Assembly (NCBI GenBank): GCA_900299235.1
Contig: OMIZ01000030.1
Coordinates: forward strand, 1 to 63,237
DNA from: Actinomycetota bacterium
GTDB lineage: Bacteria; Actinomycetota; Thermoleophilia; Gaiellales; Gaiellaceae
Direction: 5' to 3'
Length of the DNA: 63,237 nt
The translations under genes were made by a program, and so were the position numbers. The notes beneath the pieces are model-generated. The model did not search any database. It saw only the letters and a list, made by a program, of their open reading frames with translations, and was not told the origin of the DNA. Shown here in pieces: positions 38,350 to 47,362 of the stretch (positions are counted from its first letter, which is position 1; every line of letters begins with the position of its first letter).

Positions 38350-40082
38350 GTAGCACCACCGGTGTCGGCGTCGATCCGATCTCTTTCGAGGTGATCCGGA
38401 ACGCGCTCATCGCCGCCACCGATGAGATGGTGCTCGCGCTGAAGCGCAGCGCGTACTCGACGAACATCAAAACGCGCTCCGACTTCTCGACCTGCTTCTT
38501 CGATCGCGATCTCCGCGCGATTGCGCAGGGCTTTGCCCAGCCCGTGCACCTCGGTTCGATGGTGCAGCAGACGCCTCGGGCGATCCGCACCTACGGCCCC
38601 GAGAACATCGCCGAGGGCGACATGATCATCACGAACGACCCGTACCCAAGCGGTGTCCACCTGAACGATGTGTCGCTGATCGCCCCCGTCTACCACGAGG
38701 GCGTGCTGCTCGGGTACGTCGCAAACATCGCCCACCACGTTGACGTCGGTGGTGGCGCCCCGGCGAGCATCGGTGCGTTCCGCGAAGTCTTCCAGGAGGG
38801 CGTGATCATCCCGCCCGTCAAGATCGTCAAGGGCGGCAAGATCGTCCAGGACGTCTTCAAGCTGATCCTCTCTCAGATCCGATCGAAGCACGAGACAGGC
38901 GGCGACCTGCGCGCCCAGGTAGCGGCAAACAACACCGGTGTTCGCCGCATCACGGAACTTGCCGAGCGTCACGGCAGCGAGTTGCTGCTGAAGACGATGG
39001 ACGAGCTCGTTGCCTACACCGAGCGCCGCGCACGTGCCGAGCTCGCGCAGTTGCCACACGGCGTCTACGAGGCCGAGGGTTTTGTCGACACCGACGGCTA
39101 CACCGACGAGACCGTCTACCTCCGCGCCAAGGTTGAGCTCCGCCCCGACGGCGTGCACTTCGACTTCACAGGCTGCGACCCGCAGCGGCGGGCACCGGTC
39201 AACGCGACCTACGCGATGACCTACTCGGCCTGCGCCTACGCCGTGAAGTGTCTGCTCGACCCCGATACGCCTGTCAACGACGGCTTCTACGGGCTGCTGT
39301 CGCTCGACGCACCTCCAGGGACGGTCGCGAACTGCACCTGGCCCGCCCCGGTCGTCGGCGGCTGGGAGACCCAGACGCGGCTCGTCGAGATCATCTTCAA
39401 ATCGCTGATCCCGTCGATGCCCGACAAGCTCCCGGCGGGGACAAAGGGGATGATGGCTCAGGCAGGCTTCGGCTCGCTCGACGTCGCCGCCGGCAAGTAC
39501 ACGTGCTTCTACGACACGTTCGCCGGCGGATACGGCGGCCGTCATGCAAGCGACGGCCCCGACGCCGTCCAGGCGCACGGCCAGAACACCGAGAACGCGC
39601 CGATCGAGGAGACGGAGCTGAACTACCCGGTACGGATTGTCGGCCTCTCGCTCGTCGAGAACTCTGACGGACCCGGCATGTTCCGCGGCGGCCTCGGCCT
39701 GCGCAAGGACTACCTCTTCGACCGCCATACGACCTTTACCGTGCTCGCCGATCGCGACAAGGCTGGCCCGTGGGGCGCGTTTGGTGGCCAGTCAGGCCTG
39801 AAGGCCGAGTACGTCGTGATCCGGAACGGCGAGGAGATTCGGTTGAACGCGAAGTCGACGGTTGAGCTTGAACCGGGCGACATCGTGAGCTGCAGAACGT
39901 GCGGCGGCGGCGGCTACGGCCCCGCCGAGGAGCGCGACCCCGAACGGGTCGTTCGCGACGTCCGCGAAGGAAAAGTGAGTGCGGAGCGCGCTCGTGACAT
40001 CTACCGCGTCGCCGTCGACCTGAGCTCTGGCAGGGCCGAGCTCGACGAGGCGGCAACCCTTGAGCTGAGGAGGACTGCATGA
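38346..40082 (+). CDS. hydantoinase B family protein (tandem copy 2)
   Basis: VDPISFEVIRNALIAATDEMVLALKRSAYSTNIKTRSDFSTCFFDRDLRAIAQGFAQPVHLGSMVQQTPRAIR; highly similar to 36616-38349. Confidence 0.92.
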   Translation: MSSTTGVGVDPISFEVIRNALIAATDEMVLALKRSAYSTNIKTRSDFSTCFFDRDLRAIAQGFAQPVHLGSMVQQTPRAIRTYGPENIAEGDMIITNDPYPSGVHLNDVSLIAPVYHEGVLLGYVANIAHHVDVGGGAPASIGAFREVFQEGVIIPPVKIVKGGKIVQDVFKLILSQIRSKHETGGDLRAQVAANNTGVRRITELAERHGSELLLKTMDELVAYTERRARAELAQLPHGVYEAEGFVDTDGYTDETVYLRAKVELRPDGVHFDFTGCDPQRRAPVNATYAMTYSACAYAVKCLLDPDTPVNDGFYGLLSLDAPPGTVANCTWPAPVVGGWETQTRLVEIIFKSLIPSMPDKLPAGTKGMMAQAGFGSLDVAAGKYTCFYDTFAGGYGGRHASDGPDAVQAHGQNTENAPIEETELNYPVRIVGLSLVENSDGPGMFRGGLGLRKDYLFDRHTTFTVLADRDKAGPWGAFGGQSGLKAEYVVIRNGEEIRLNAKSTVELEPGDIVSCRTCGGGGYGPAEERDPERVVRDVREGKVSAERARDIYRVAVDLSSGRAELDEAATLELRRTA

Positions 40083-42172
40083 GCGTCAGGCTGGCAATCG
40101 ACATCGGAGGGACGTTCACCGATGCGACGCTGATCGACGAGGAGACCGGAAAGGTCTCGATCGCCAAGGTCCTCTCGACCCCGTTCGACCCGTCGGTCGG
40201 CTTCATGGCGGCGACCGAGCGGATCCTGTCCGATTCGGGCGTGCGTGCAAGCGATGTCCGCTTCGTCGTACACGGCACGACGGTCGCAACCAACGCGATC
40301 ATCGAAGGCAAGGTCGCCCGTGGTGGCTTCATCACGACCGACGGTTTCCGTGACCTCCTTGAAATCGCGCGGCAGACGCGACCGTCGCTCTACGACACCC
40401 AGTTCGAGAAGACGCCGCCACTCGTGCCACGCGACCGCGCCCTGACCGTGATCGAACGGCTCGGGCCGGGCGGCGAAGTGTTGAAGCCGCTCGATGAGGC
40501 TTCCGTGCGAGAAGCAGCGGCGCGCCTGCGCGCCGAGGAGGTTGAGGCGGTCGCAGTCTGTCTGCTGCACGCCTACATCAACCCGGCGCACGAGCAGCGG
40601 GTCGGGGAGATCCTCGCCGAAGAGCTTCCGGGCATTCCGATCTCGCTCTCATCTGAAGTCGCGCCCGAGTTCCGCGAGTACCTGCGGGCGAGCACGACCG
40701 TGATTAACTCGGCGATCCGCCCAGTCGTCGGTCGCTACCTCGAGAACATCGAGAAGCGTCTCGCCGAAGCCGGCGTCACCGCGGAGCTGCTCGTCATGCA
40801 GTCGAGCGGCGGCGTCTTCACCTCCGGCGCTGCAGCCCGCAAGCCCGTCTTCATGGTCGAATCAGGCCCTGCTGCTGGTGTGATCGCGTCGGCGAACCTC
40901 GGCTCGCAGCTTGGCTACCCCGACATCCTCTCGTTCGACATGGGCGGCACGACCGCCAAGGTCGGATTGATCCAGAAGGGCGCACCGAGCGTTACCAAGG
41001 ACTACTCGGTCGGCTCGCACGCAGGTGGCGCGGTCGGCGGCCAGTCGCTTTCCGGCTACCCGGTACGCACGCCTGTCATCGATCTCGTCGAGATCGGCGC
41101 TGGCGGCGGCTCGATCGCCTGGGTCGACTCGGGCGGCCTGCTCCGCGTCGGCCCCCAGAGCGCAGGCGCCGACCCTGGCCCTGTCTGTTACCGCCGTGGT
41201 GGCACCCAGCCGACCGTCACCGACGCAAACGTCGTTCTCGGTCGCCTCAACCCCGCCTACTTCCTTGGCGGCGAAATCGGTCTCGACATCGAAGGTGCCC
41301 GCAACGCGATCCAGGAGAAGCTCGCAGGCCCACTCGGCCTCGACGTGCTCGAGGCAGCAAACGGCATCGTTGAGATCGCGAACGCCGCGATGGTCAACGC
41401 CCTGCACCTGATCTCGGTGCAGCGCGGCTACGACCCTCGTGACTTCGTGCTCGTCGCCTTCGGTGGCGCCGGCCCGGTGCACGCAAACGCACTCGCCCGC
41501 GATGCCGAGATGCCGACGCTGCTGATCCCCGCAAGCCCGGGCATCTTCTCGGCCACCGGCCTCCTTGGCACCGACCTCAAGCGCGATGCTTCGGCGACGC
41601 TCATGCGACGCTTCGACGAGCTCGACGCCGCCGAAATCGAAGCGTCGTTCCAGAAGCTCGAAGCGGCCGGTGCAGCCGAGCTCGAAAGCGAAGGAATGCC
41701 GCGTGAGCAGATCGGCTTCCTCCGCCAGATCGACATGCGCTACGTCGGGCAGAGCTACGAGCTGACAATCCCGCTGCCGCCCGGAGCCTTCGACGGCTCG
41801 CAGACCCCCGAACTGCTCGCACGCTTCCACGCCGAGCACGACCGCACCTACGGGTTCGCCGCTCCCGCCGAGGCAACCGAGTGCGTCAGCCTTCGCCTCA
41901 CAACCGTCGGCCAGATCGCCAAGCCGCCGCTTCGGCCGCTCGATGACAAGGGCATCACCGCAACGCCGAAGGAGCATCGCCAGGTGTACTTCGCGGAGGC
42001 GGGCGGCTTCGTCGAAACCGCGATCTACGACCGCTACCGCCTCACCTCCGGTGCCGTCTTCGACGGCCCGGCCATCGTCGAAGAGTTCGACTCAACGATC
42101 GTCGTCCACCCGCACTACACCGTCACGGTCGACACGTACGGCAACCTCATCATCCGAAAGGGGAACTCGTGA
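40079..42172 (+). CDS. hydantoinase A family protein
   Basis: MSVRLAIDIGGTFTDATLIDEETG...HGTTVATNAIIEGKVARGGFITTDGFRDLLEIARQTRPSLYD...FDMGGTTAKVGL. Confidence 0.93.
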   Translation: MSVRLAIDIGGTFTDATLIDEETGKVSIAKVLSTPFDPSVGFMAATERILSDSGVRASDVRFVVHGTTVATNAIIEGKVARGGFITTDGFRDLLEIARQTRPSLYDTQFEKTPPLVPRDRALTVIERLGPGGEVLKPLDEASVREAAARLRAEEVEAVAVCLLHAYINPAHEQRVGEILAEELPGIPISLSSEVAPEFREYLRASTTVINSAIRPVVGRYLENIEKRLAEAGVTAELLVMQSSGGVFTSGAAARKPVFMVESGPAAGVIASANLGSQLGYPDILSFDMGGTTAKVGLIQKGAPSVTKDYSVGSHAGGAVGGQSLSGYPVRTPVIDLVEIGAGGGSIAWVDSGGLLRVGPQSAGADPGPVCYRRGGTQPTVTDANVVLGRLNPAYFLGGEIGLDIEGARNAIQEKLAGPLGLDVLEAANGIVEIANAAMVNALHLISVQRGYDPRDFVLVAFGGAGPVHANALARDAEMPTLLIPASPGIFSATGLLGTDLKRDASATLMRRFDELDAAEIEASFQKLEAAGAAELESEGMPREQIGFLRQIDMRYVGQSYELTIPLPPGAFDGSQTPELLARFHAEHDRTYGFAAPAEATECVSLRLTTVGQIAKPPLRPLDDKGITATPKEHRQVYFAEAGGFVETAIYDRYRLTSGAVFDGPAIVEEFDSTIVVHPHYTVTVDTYGNLIIRKGNS

Positions 42173-44070
42173 GCGAGTACGGCATCGTCCTCTCGAAGGA
42201 CGTCATGGTCCCGATGCGGGACGGCACCCGTCTCGCCTTCGACATCTACCGGCCGGCAGTTGACGGCACGTGGGTCGAGGGACGGTTCCCGACGATCATG
42301 CTCCACACCCCGTACGACAAGACCGACAAGCGCTACAGCGAGATCGCCGACTACTTCGTGCCCAAGGGCTACAACGTCGTGCTGATCGACCTTCGCGACC
42401 GTTACAAGTCGGAGTACTCGGGGGTCTACTACCACGCTGCCACGCCCCACACCGGCCGCGACGGTGCCGACATCTGCGATTGGATCGGCAGCCAGCCGTG
42501 GTCGAACGGCCGCATCGGCACCGTCGGTAGCTCGTATGCCGCGATCACGCAGGTACGCACAGCGATCGAAGCTCCAGAGAACCTGACGGCGATCTGGCCT
42601 GACGTCGTGCCGACAAACAGCTTCCAGAACCAGTGTCGAGAGGGCGGCGCGATGCAGCAGCACATGTTCTGGGCGCTGTTCATCCACGCGCAGGACGCGC
42701 AGGAGGTGCGCGACGACTGGAGCAAGGCGAGCCAGATTTGGGACGATCTCAAGAACCTGCGCCAGATGTACCGCGCATTCCCGTGGAAGAAGGGCGACAC
42801 GTCGCTGCGCCTCGTCCCGACGCTCGAGGACTCGCTGATCGATTACCACACCCGCGGCATGTACGACGAGTACTGGGATCGGGTCGAACACAACTACACG
42901 AAGTTCTGGAACGAGCACAAGGACATTCCGGTGACGATGTCGACCGGCTGGTACGACCCGTTCCCGACCGCCGACACCGAGTACTTCACCTCGATGACCG
43001 AGCTGAAGAAGTCACCGATGCGGCTCGTCGTCGGCCCGTGGAGCCATGTCGGCATGCGCGGCGACGCCACGTACTGCCACCAGGTCGACTTCGGCCCCCA
43101 GAGCGTGTGGGGCGTGAAGCGCTACTTCGACGAGCAGCTCGAGTTCTTCAACCGCTGGCTGCCCGACAACGCGACCGGTCAGCCCGCCGACGAAGCACCG
43201 GTGCGGATCTTCGTCATGGGCGGCGGCTCAGGGCGCAAGACCGAACAGGGCAAGCTCGACCACGGCGGCCGCTGGCGCAACGAGCAAGAGTGGCCACTCG
43301 CTCGACGCGTCGAGACGACGTACTACCTCCACTCAGACGGCGGACTCTCGACGAGCGAGCCCGGCGCCGGTGACGCACCGCTCCACTACACGTTCGATCC
43401 GGCACATCCCGTTCCGACGCTCGGCGGCCTCTACTGCTCGCAGGGCGAACTGCCCGCGGACGGCCCCGGCATGGAGCCTGCCTGGGCACGCCTGCTGAAT
43501 CCCGTCCTGCGTCTGCGCGACCTACTCACACCCGGCCCGGTCGACCAGAAGGAAGATCCCGCCTTCTTCGGATCTGAGCCCCCGTACCCGCGCCTCTCCG
43601 ACCGGCCTGACGTGCTCGTCTTCCAGACCGAGCCCCTCACCGAGCCGGTCGAGGTGACAGGGCGCATGAAGGTCAACCTCTGGATCTCCTCGAGCGCGAT
43701 CGATACCGACTTCACCGCGAAGGTGATCGACGTCCATCCCGCCAACGAGGACTACCCAGAGGGCTTCGACATGCTCCTCAACGACTCGATCATCCGCTGC
43801 CGCTACCGCGAGGGGTACGACAAGGAAGTGATGATGACCCCCGGCGAGGTGTATCCGGTGACGATCGAGCTGCCGCCGACGAGCAACATGTTCGACGTCG
43901 GCCATCGCATCCGCGTCGACATCTCGTCGTCGAACTGGCCACGCCTCGACGTCAACCCGAACACGGGCGAGCCGATGGGCCGTCACACCCACCAGGTGAC
44001 CGCTGATCAGACGGTGTACGCCGACGCCGACCACCCGTCCCACATCATCCTCCCGATCATCCCGGCGTAA
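42169..44070 (+). CDS. CocE/NonD family hydrolase (copy 1)
   Basis: VPMRDGTRLAFDIYRP, DICDWIGSQPWSNGRIGTVGSSYAAITQ (GxSYxx elbow), C-terminal jelly-roll HRIRVDISSSNWPRLDVNPNTGE. Confidence 0.92.
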   Translation: MSEYGIVLSKDVMVPMRDGTRLAFDIYRPAVDGTWVEGRFPTIMLHTPYDKTDKRYSEIADYFVPKGYNVVLIDLRDRYKSEYSGVYYHAATPHTGRDGADICDWIGSQPWSNGRIGTVGSSYAAITQVRTAIEAPENLTAIWPDVVPTNSFQNQCREGGAMQQHMFWALFIHAQDAQEVRDDWSKASQIWDDLKNLRQMYRAFPWKKGDTSLRLVPTLEDSLIDYHTRGMYDEYWDRVEHNYTKFWNEHKDIPVTMSTGWYDPFPTADTEYFTSMTELKKSPMRLVVGPWSHVGMRGDATYCHQVDFGPQSVWGVKRYFDEQLEFFNRWLPDNATGQPADEAPVRIFVMGGGSGRKTEQGKLDHGGRWRNEQEWPLARRVETTYYLHSDGGLSTSEPGAGDAPLHYTFDPAHPVPTLGGLYCSQGELPADGPGMEPAWARLLNPVLRLRDLLTPGPVDQKEDPAFFGSEPPYPRLSDRPDVLVFQTEPLTEPVEVTGRMKVNLWISSSAIDTDFTAKVIDVHPANEDYPEGFDMLLNDSIIRCRYREGYDKEVMMTPGEVYPVTIELPPTSNMFDVGHRIRVDISSSNWPRLDVNPNTGEPMGRHTHQVTADQTVYADADHPSHIILPIIPA

Positions 44071-44090
44071 GGAGCACGGCGGCGACACGC

Positions 44091-45995
44091 ATGAGCGACT
44101 ACGGGATCGTCGTCTCAAAGGATCTGATGGTTCCGATGCGGGACGGCGTTCGCCTGGCGTTCGACGTCTACCGGCCGGGCATCGACGGTGCCTACGCGCC
44201 CGGAACGTTCCCGACGATCATGCTCCACACCGCCTACGACAAGGCGACGAAGCGGTACGAGGAGATCGCCGACTACTTCGTGCCGCGCGGCTACGCGGTC
44301 GTGCTCGTCGACATGCGTGATCGCTACCGCTCCGAAGGATCGGGGACGTACTTCCACAGCGCGACGCCACACACGGGGCGTGACGGCTACGACATCGTCG
44401 AGTGGATCGCGGCGCAGCCGTGGTCGAACGGCCGCGTCGGCACCTGCGGCAGCTCCTACGCAGGACAGGTGCAGATCCGGATGGCTCTCGAAGATCCGCC
44501 ACACCTCACAGCGATCTGGCCTGACGTCGTCACCACGAACAACTACTTCAACTGTGCCCGTGAGGGCGGCGCGTTCCAAGGCCATATGTTCTGGGCGCTC
44601 TTCATCCATGCCCAGGATGCGCAAGACATCGCGGGCGACCAGGCGAAGATCGATGAGGTCTGGGAGGACTTGAAGAACCTCCGCGAGCTCTTCCGCGCCA
44701 CGCCGTGGCAGGAGGGGCAGACCGCGCTCCGTCACGTCCCACCGCTCGAGCAGACGTTGCTGAACTACTACCGCCGCGGCGCCTACGACGACTGGTGGGC
44801 GCAGATCTCCTGCGATTACGAGCGTCACTACCCCCAGCACGCCGACGTGCCGATGACCGTCTCCTCGGGCTGGTTCGACCCGTGGGCAGGCCCCGACCTT
44901 GAGTACTGGGCGGCCATGGCGGCGAAGAACACCTCTCCGCAACGCGCCGTGATCGGCCCATGGAGCCACGTGGGCATGCGCGGAGAGGCGAGCTACTGCC
45001 ACGAGGTCGACTTCGGCCCGCAGAGCGTCTGGGGTGTCGACCGTTACTTCGACGAGCAGCTCGAGTACTTCAGCCGCTGGCTGCCAAACGACGCGAAAGG
45101 CCATCCAGCCGACGAGGCGCCGATCCAGCTCTTCGTCATGGGGGGCGGCTCCGGGCGGAAGACTGCCGAGGGAAAGCTCGACCATGGCGGCTCTTGGCGC
45201 GATGAGCACGAGTGGCCACTCGCCCGCCGTGTCGAAACCGCCTACTACCTCCACGGCGACGGCTCGCTCTCGACCACCCCACCTCCTGCCGCAGTCGAGC
45301 CTCGCCGCTACACCTTCGATCCCGCGCACCCAGTTCCAACAATCGGTGGCGTCTACTGCGCCGTCGGTGAGCTACCACGCGAAGGCCCTGGCATGGAGCC
45401 GGCCTGGAGCCGCTTCCTCCACCCCGTCCTTCGCCTGCGCGACCTCCTCACCCCTGGCCCAGCCGACCAACGCGAGGCACCCCAGTTCTACGGCGCCGAA
45501 GAGCCCTACCCGCGGCTCTCGCAGCGCCCCGACGTGCTCGTCTTTCAGACCGACGTGTTGACCAAGCCGGTCGAGGTGACCGGGAACGTCGTCGTCAACC
45601 TCTGGATCTCGTCGAGCGCACTCGACACTGACTTCACCGCCAAGGTGATCGACGTACATCCCGCGAACGAGGACTACCCGGACGGCTTCGACATGCTGCT
45701 GCACGACTCGGTGATCCGCTGCCGCTACCGCGAAGGGTTCGACCGCGAGGTGCTTCTCACTCCCGGTGAGATCGTCCCGGTGACGATCCGTATCCCCGCC
45801 ACGAGCAACCTCTTCGACATCGGCCACCGCATCCGTATCGACATCTCGTCGTCGAACTGGCCACGCCTTGACGTCAACCCGAACACCGGCGAGCCGATGG
45901 GCCAGCACACCCACCAGGTGGTGGCACACCAGGCGGTCTACGTCGACGCCGACCATCCGTCACACGCGGTGCTGCCCGTCATTCCCGCGTCGTGA
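44091..45995 (+). CDS. CocE/NonD family hydrolase (copy 2)
   Basis: [64 protein letters not shown]. Confidence 0.92.
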   Translation: MSDYGIVVSKDLMVPMRDGVRLAFDVYRPGIDGAYAPGTFPTIMLHTAYDKATKRYEEIADYFVPRGYAVVLVDMRDRYRSEGSGTYFHSATPHTGRDGYDIVEWIAAQPWSNGRVGTCGSSYAGQVQIRMALEDPPHLTAIWPDVVTTNNYFNCAREGGAFQGHMFWALFIHAQDAQDIAGDQAKIDEVWEDLKNLRELFRATPWQEGQTALRHVPPLEQTLLNYYRRGAYDDWWAQISCDYERHYPQHADVPMTVSSGWFDPWAGPDLEYWAAMAAKNTSPQRAVIGPWSHVGMRGEASYCHEVDFGPQSVWGVDRYFDEQLEYFSRWLPNDAKGHPADEAPIQLFVMGGGSGRKTAEGKLDHGGSWRDEHEWPLARRVETAYYLHGDGSLSTTPPPAAVEPRRYTFDPAHPVPTIGGVYCAVGELPREGPGMEPAWSRFLHPVLRLRDLLTPGPADQREAPQFYGAEEPYPRLSQRPDVLVFQTDVLTKPVEVTGNVVVNLWISSSALDTDFTAKVIDVHPANEDYPDGFDMLLHDSVIRCRYREGFDREVLLTPGEIVPVTIRIPATSNLFDIGHRIRIDISSSNWPRLDVNPNTGEPMGQHTHQVVAHQAVYVDADHPSHAVLPVIPAS

Positions 45996-47362
45996 CCGAC
46001 ATTTCTTGGCGCCACGTCCCAGGCGGGCCGTTTCGCATGGGAAGCGACATCCACCTCGCGTGGCCACCCGAAGCCGATGAGAGTCCCGCGCAGACGGTGA
46101 CGCTCGCGCCATACCGGCTCTCACGCACGCCGGTCACGAACGCGCAGTACCTCGCCTACGTCCAAGCGACAGGCGCACCTGCACCAGGGGGTTGGGACGA
46201 CGGTGCCGTCCCGCCTGGGGAGGGCGAGGTGCCGGTTACGTACGTGTCACTTGGCGAGGCGCTCGCGTTCTGTCGCTGGGCAGGCGTTCGGCTACCGACT
46301 GAAAACGAGTGGGAGGCAGCGGCACGGGGCGGCGACAATCGGCTGTGGCCCTGGGGAGACCTCCCACCGACAGCCGCACACGCACGCTTTGCGGCCGGCA
46401 TCGGGCGCCCTGGCCCTGTAGGCCGACACCTTGCGGGCGCATCGGTCGATGGCGTTCTCGACCTCGCCGGCAACGTCATGGAGTGGGTTGCAGAGAGTCG
46501 AGCCCCCTACACCGACGACCCGGACATCGCGGTCACGCGAGGCGGCTCGTACCTCGACAGCCCCCACGAACTCCGGACGTCATACCGCCGCCCGCAGCAT
46601 CCAGGTGCGCGCGACCACTACATCGGCTTCCGCGTCGCGTGCGCTGCCGACACGAACCCGCAGGGGTTCGAATGGGTTGACCTGCCGGGCGGCAGCGTCA
46701 CCGTTGGACGTGACCCGGTCACCGCAGGCGGCGTCGCCCCAGCCGACGAGCTCCCCCAGCACGTCGTCGACGTCGAACCGTTCGAGATCGGCGCGACCCC
46801 CGTGACAAACGCCCAGTACGCGAGCTTCATCGCTGCGACCGGAGCGGAACCACCACCGCACTGGCGAAGCGCGGAGCCTCCAGCGGCGATCACGTCGCAT
46901 CCCGTCACCTTCGTCGATTGGTTCGACGCAGCGGCGTTTTGCGCGTGGGCGGGCGGACGGCTCCCGACCGAAGCCGAATGGGAGAAGGCCGCCCGCAGCA
47001 TAGACGCGCGCCGCTTCCCCTGGGGCGACGAACCTGACCCGTCGCGTGCGCACATCGGCGCTGGGCCGAAGGCAGGCGCCACCGCGGTCGTTGGCAGCCA
47101 CCAGGGCGGGGCAAGTCCGTACGGTCTGCTTGACGCCGCCGGCAACGTTTGGGAGTGGGTCGCAAGCGCGTACGCCCCATACCCCTACGCGGCGACCGAC
47201 GGGCGAAACGACCCGCGCGGAACACCCGAACGCGTGCTGCGGGGTGGCTCATTCGCCAGCCCGTCCCTCGACTACGCTCGCTGTGCCATGCGCAGCCGCA
47301 GCCGCCCAGGACGCCGTCAACTACACATTGGCTTTCGTATCGCGAGAGGAGCGACCCCATGA
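45992..47362 (+). CDS. protein with two tandem formylglycine-generating-enzyme (FGE/SUMF1-like) domains
   Basis: Domain 1: VPGGPFRMGSD...TPVTNAQYLAYV...LPTENEWEAAARGG...GNVMEWVAE...RGGSYLD...YIGFRVACAA. Domain 2: DLPGGSVTVGRD...TPVTNAQYASFI...LPTEAEWEKAAR...GNVWEWVAS...RGGSFAS...HIGFRIARG. Confidence 0.9.
   Translation: MTDISWRHVPGGPFRMGSDIHLAWPPEADESPAQTVTLAPYRLSRTPVTNAQYLAYVQATGAPAPGGWDDGAVPPGEGEVPVTYVSLGEALAFCRWAGVRLPTENEWEAAARGGDNRLWPWGDLPPTAAHARFAAGIGRPGPVGRHLAGASVDGVLDLAGNVMEWVAESRAPYTDDPDIAVTRGGSYLDSPHELRTSYRRPQHPGARDHYIGFRVACAADTNPQGFEWVDLPGGSVTVGRDPVTAGGVAPADELPQHVVDVEPFEIGATPVTNAQYASFIAATGAEPPPHWRSAEPPAAITSHPVTFVDWFDAAAFCAWAGGRLPTEAEWEKAARSIDARRFPWGDEPDPSRAHIGAGPKAGATAVVGSHQGGASPYGLLDAAGNVWEWVASAYAPYPYAATDGRNDPRGTPERVLRGGSFASPSLDYARCAMRSRSRPGRRQLHIGFRIARGATP

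Noticed and set aside
38313-39728. 471-aa minus-strand ORF opposite HyuB
   Set aside because: Antisense shadow of a well-supported HyuB gene; no motif support.
44115-45329. 404-aa minus-strand ORF opposite CocE copy 2
   Set aside because: Antisense shadow ORF; the plus strand is unambiguous CocE/NonD.
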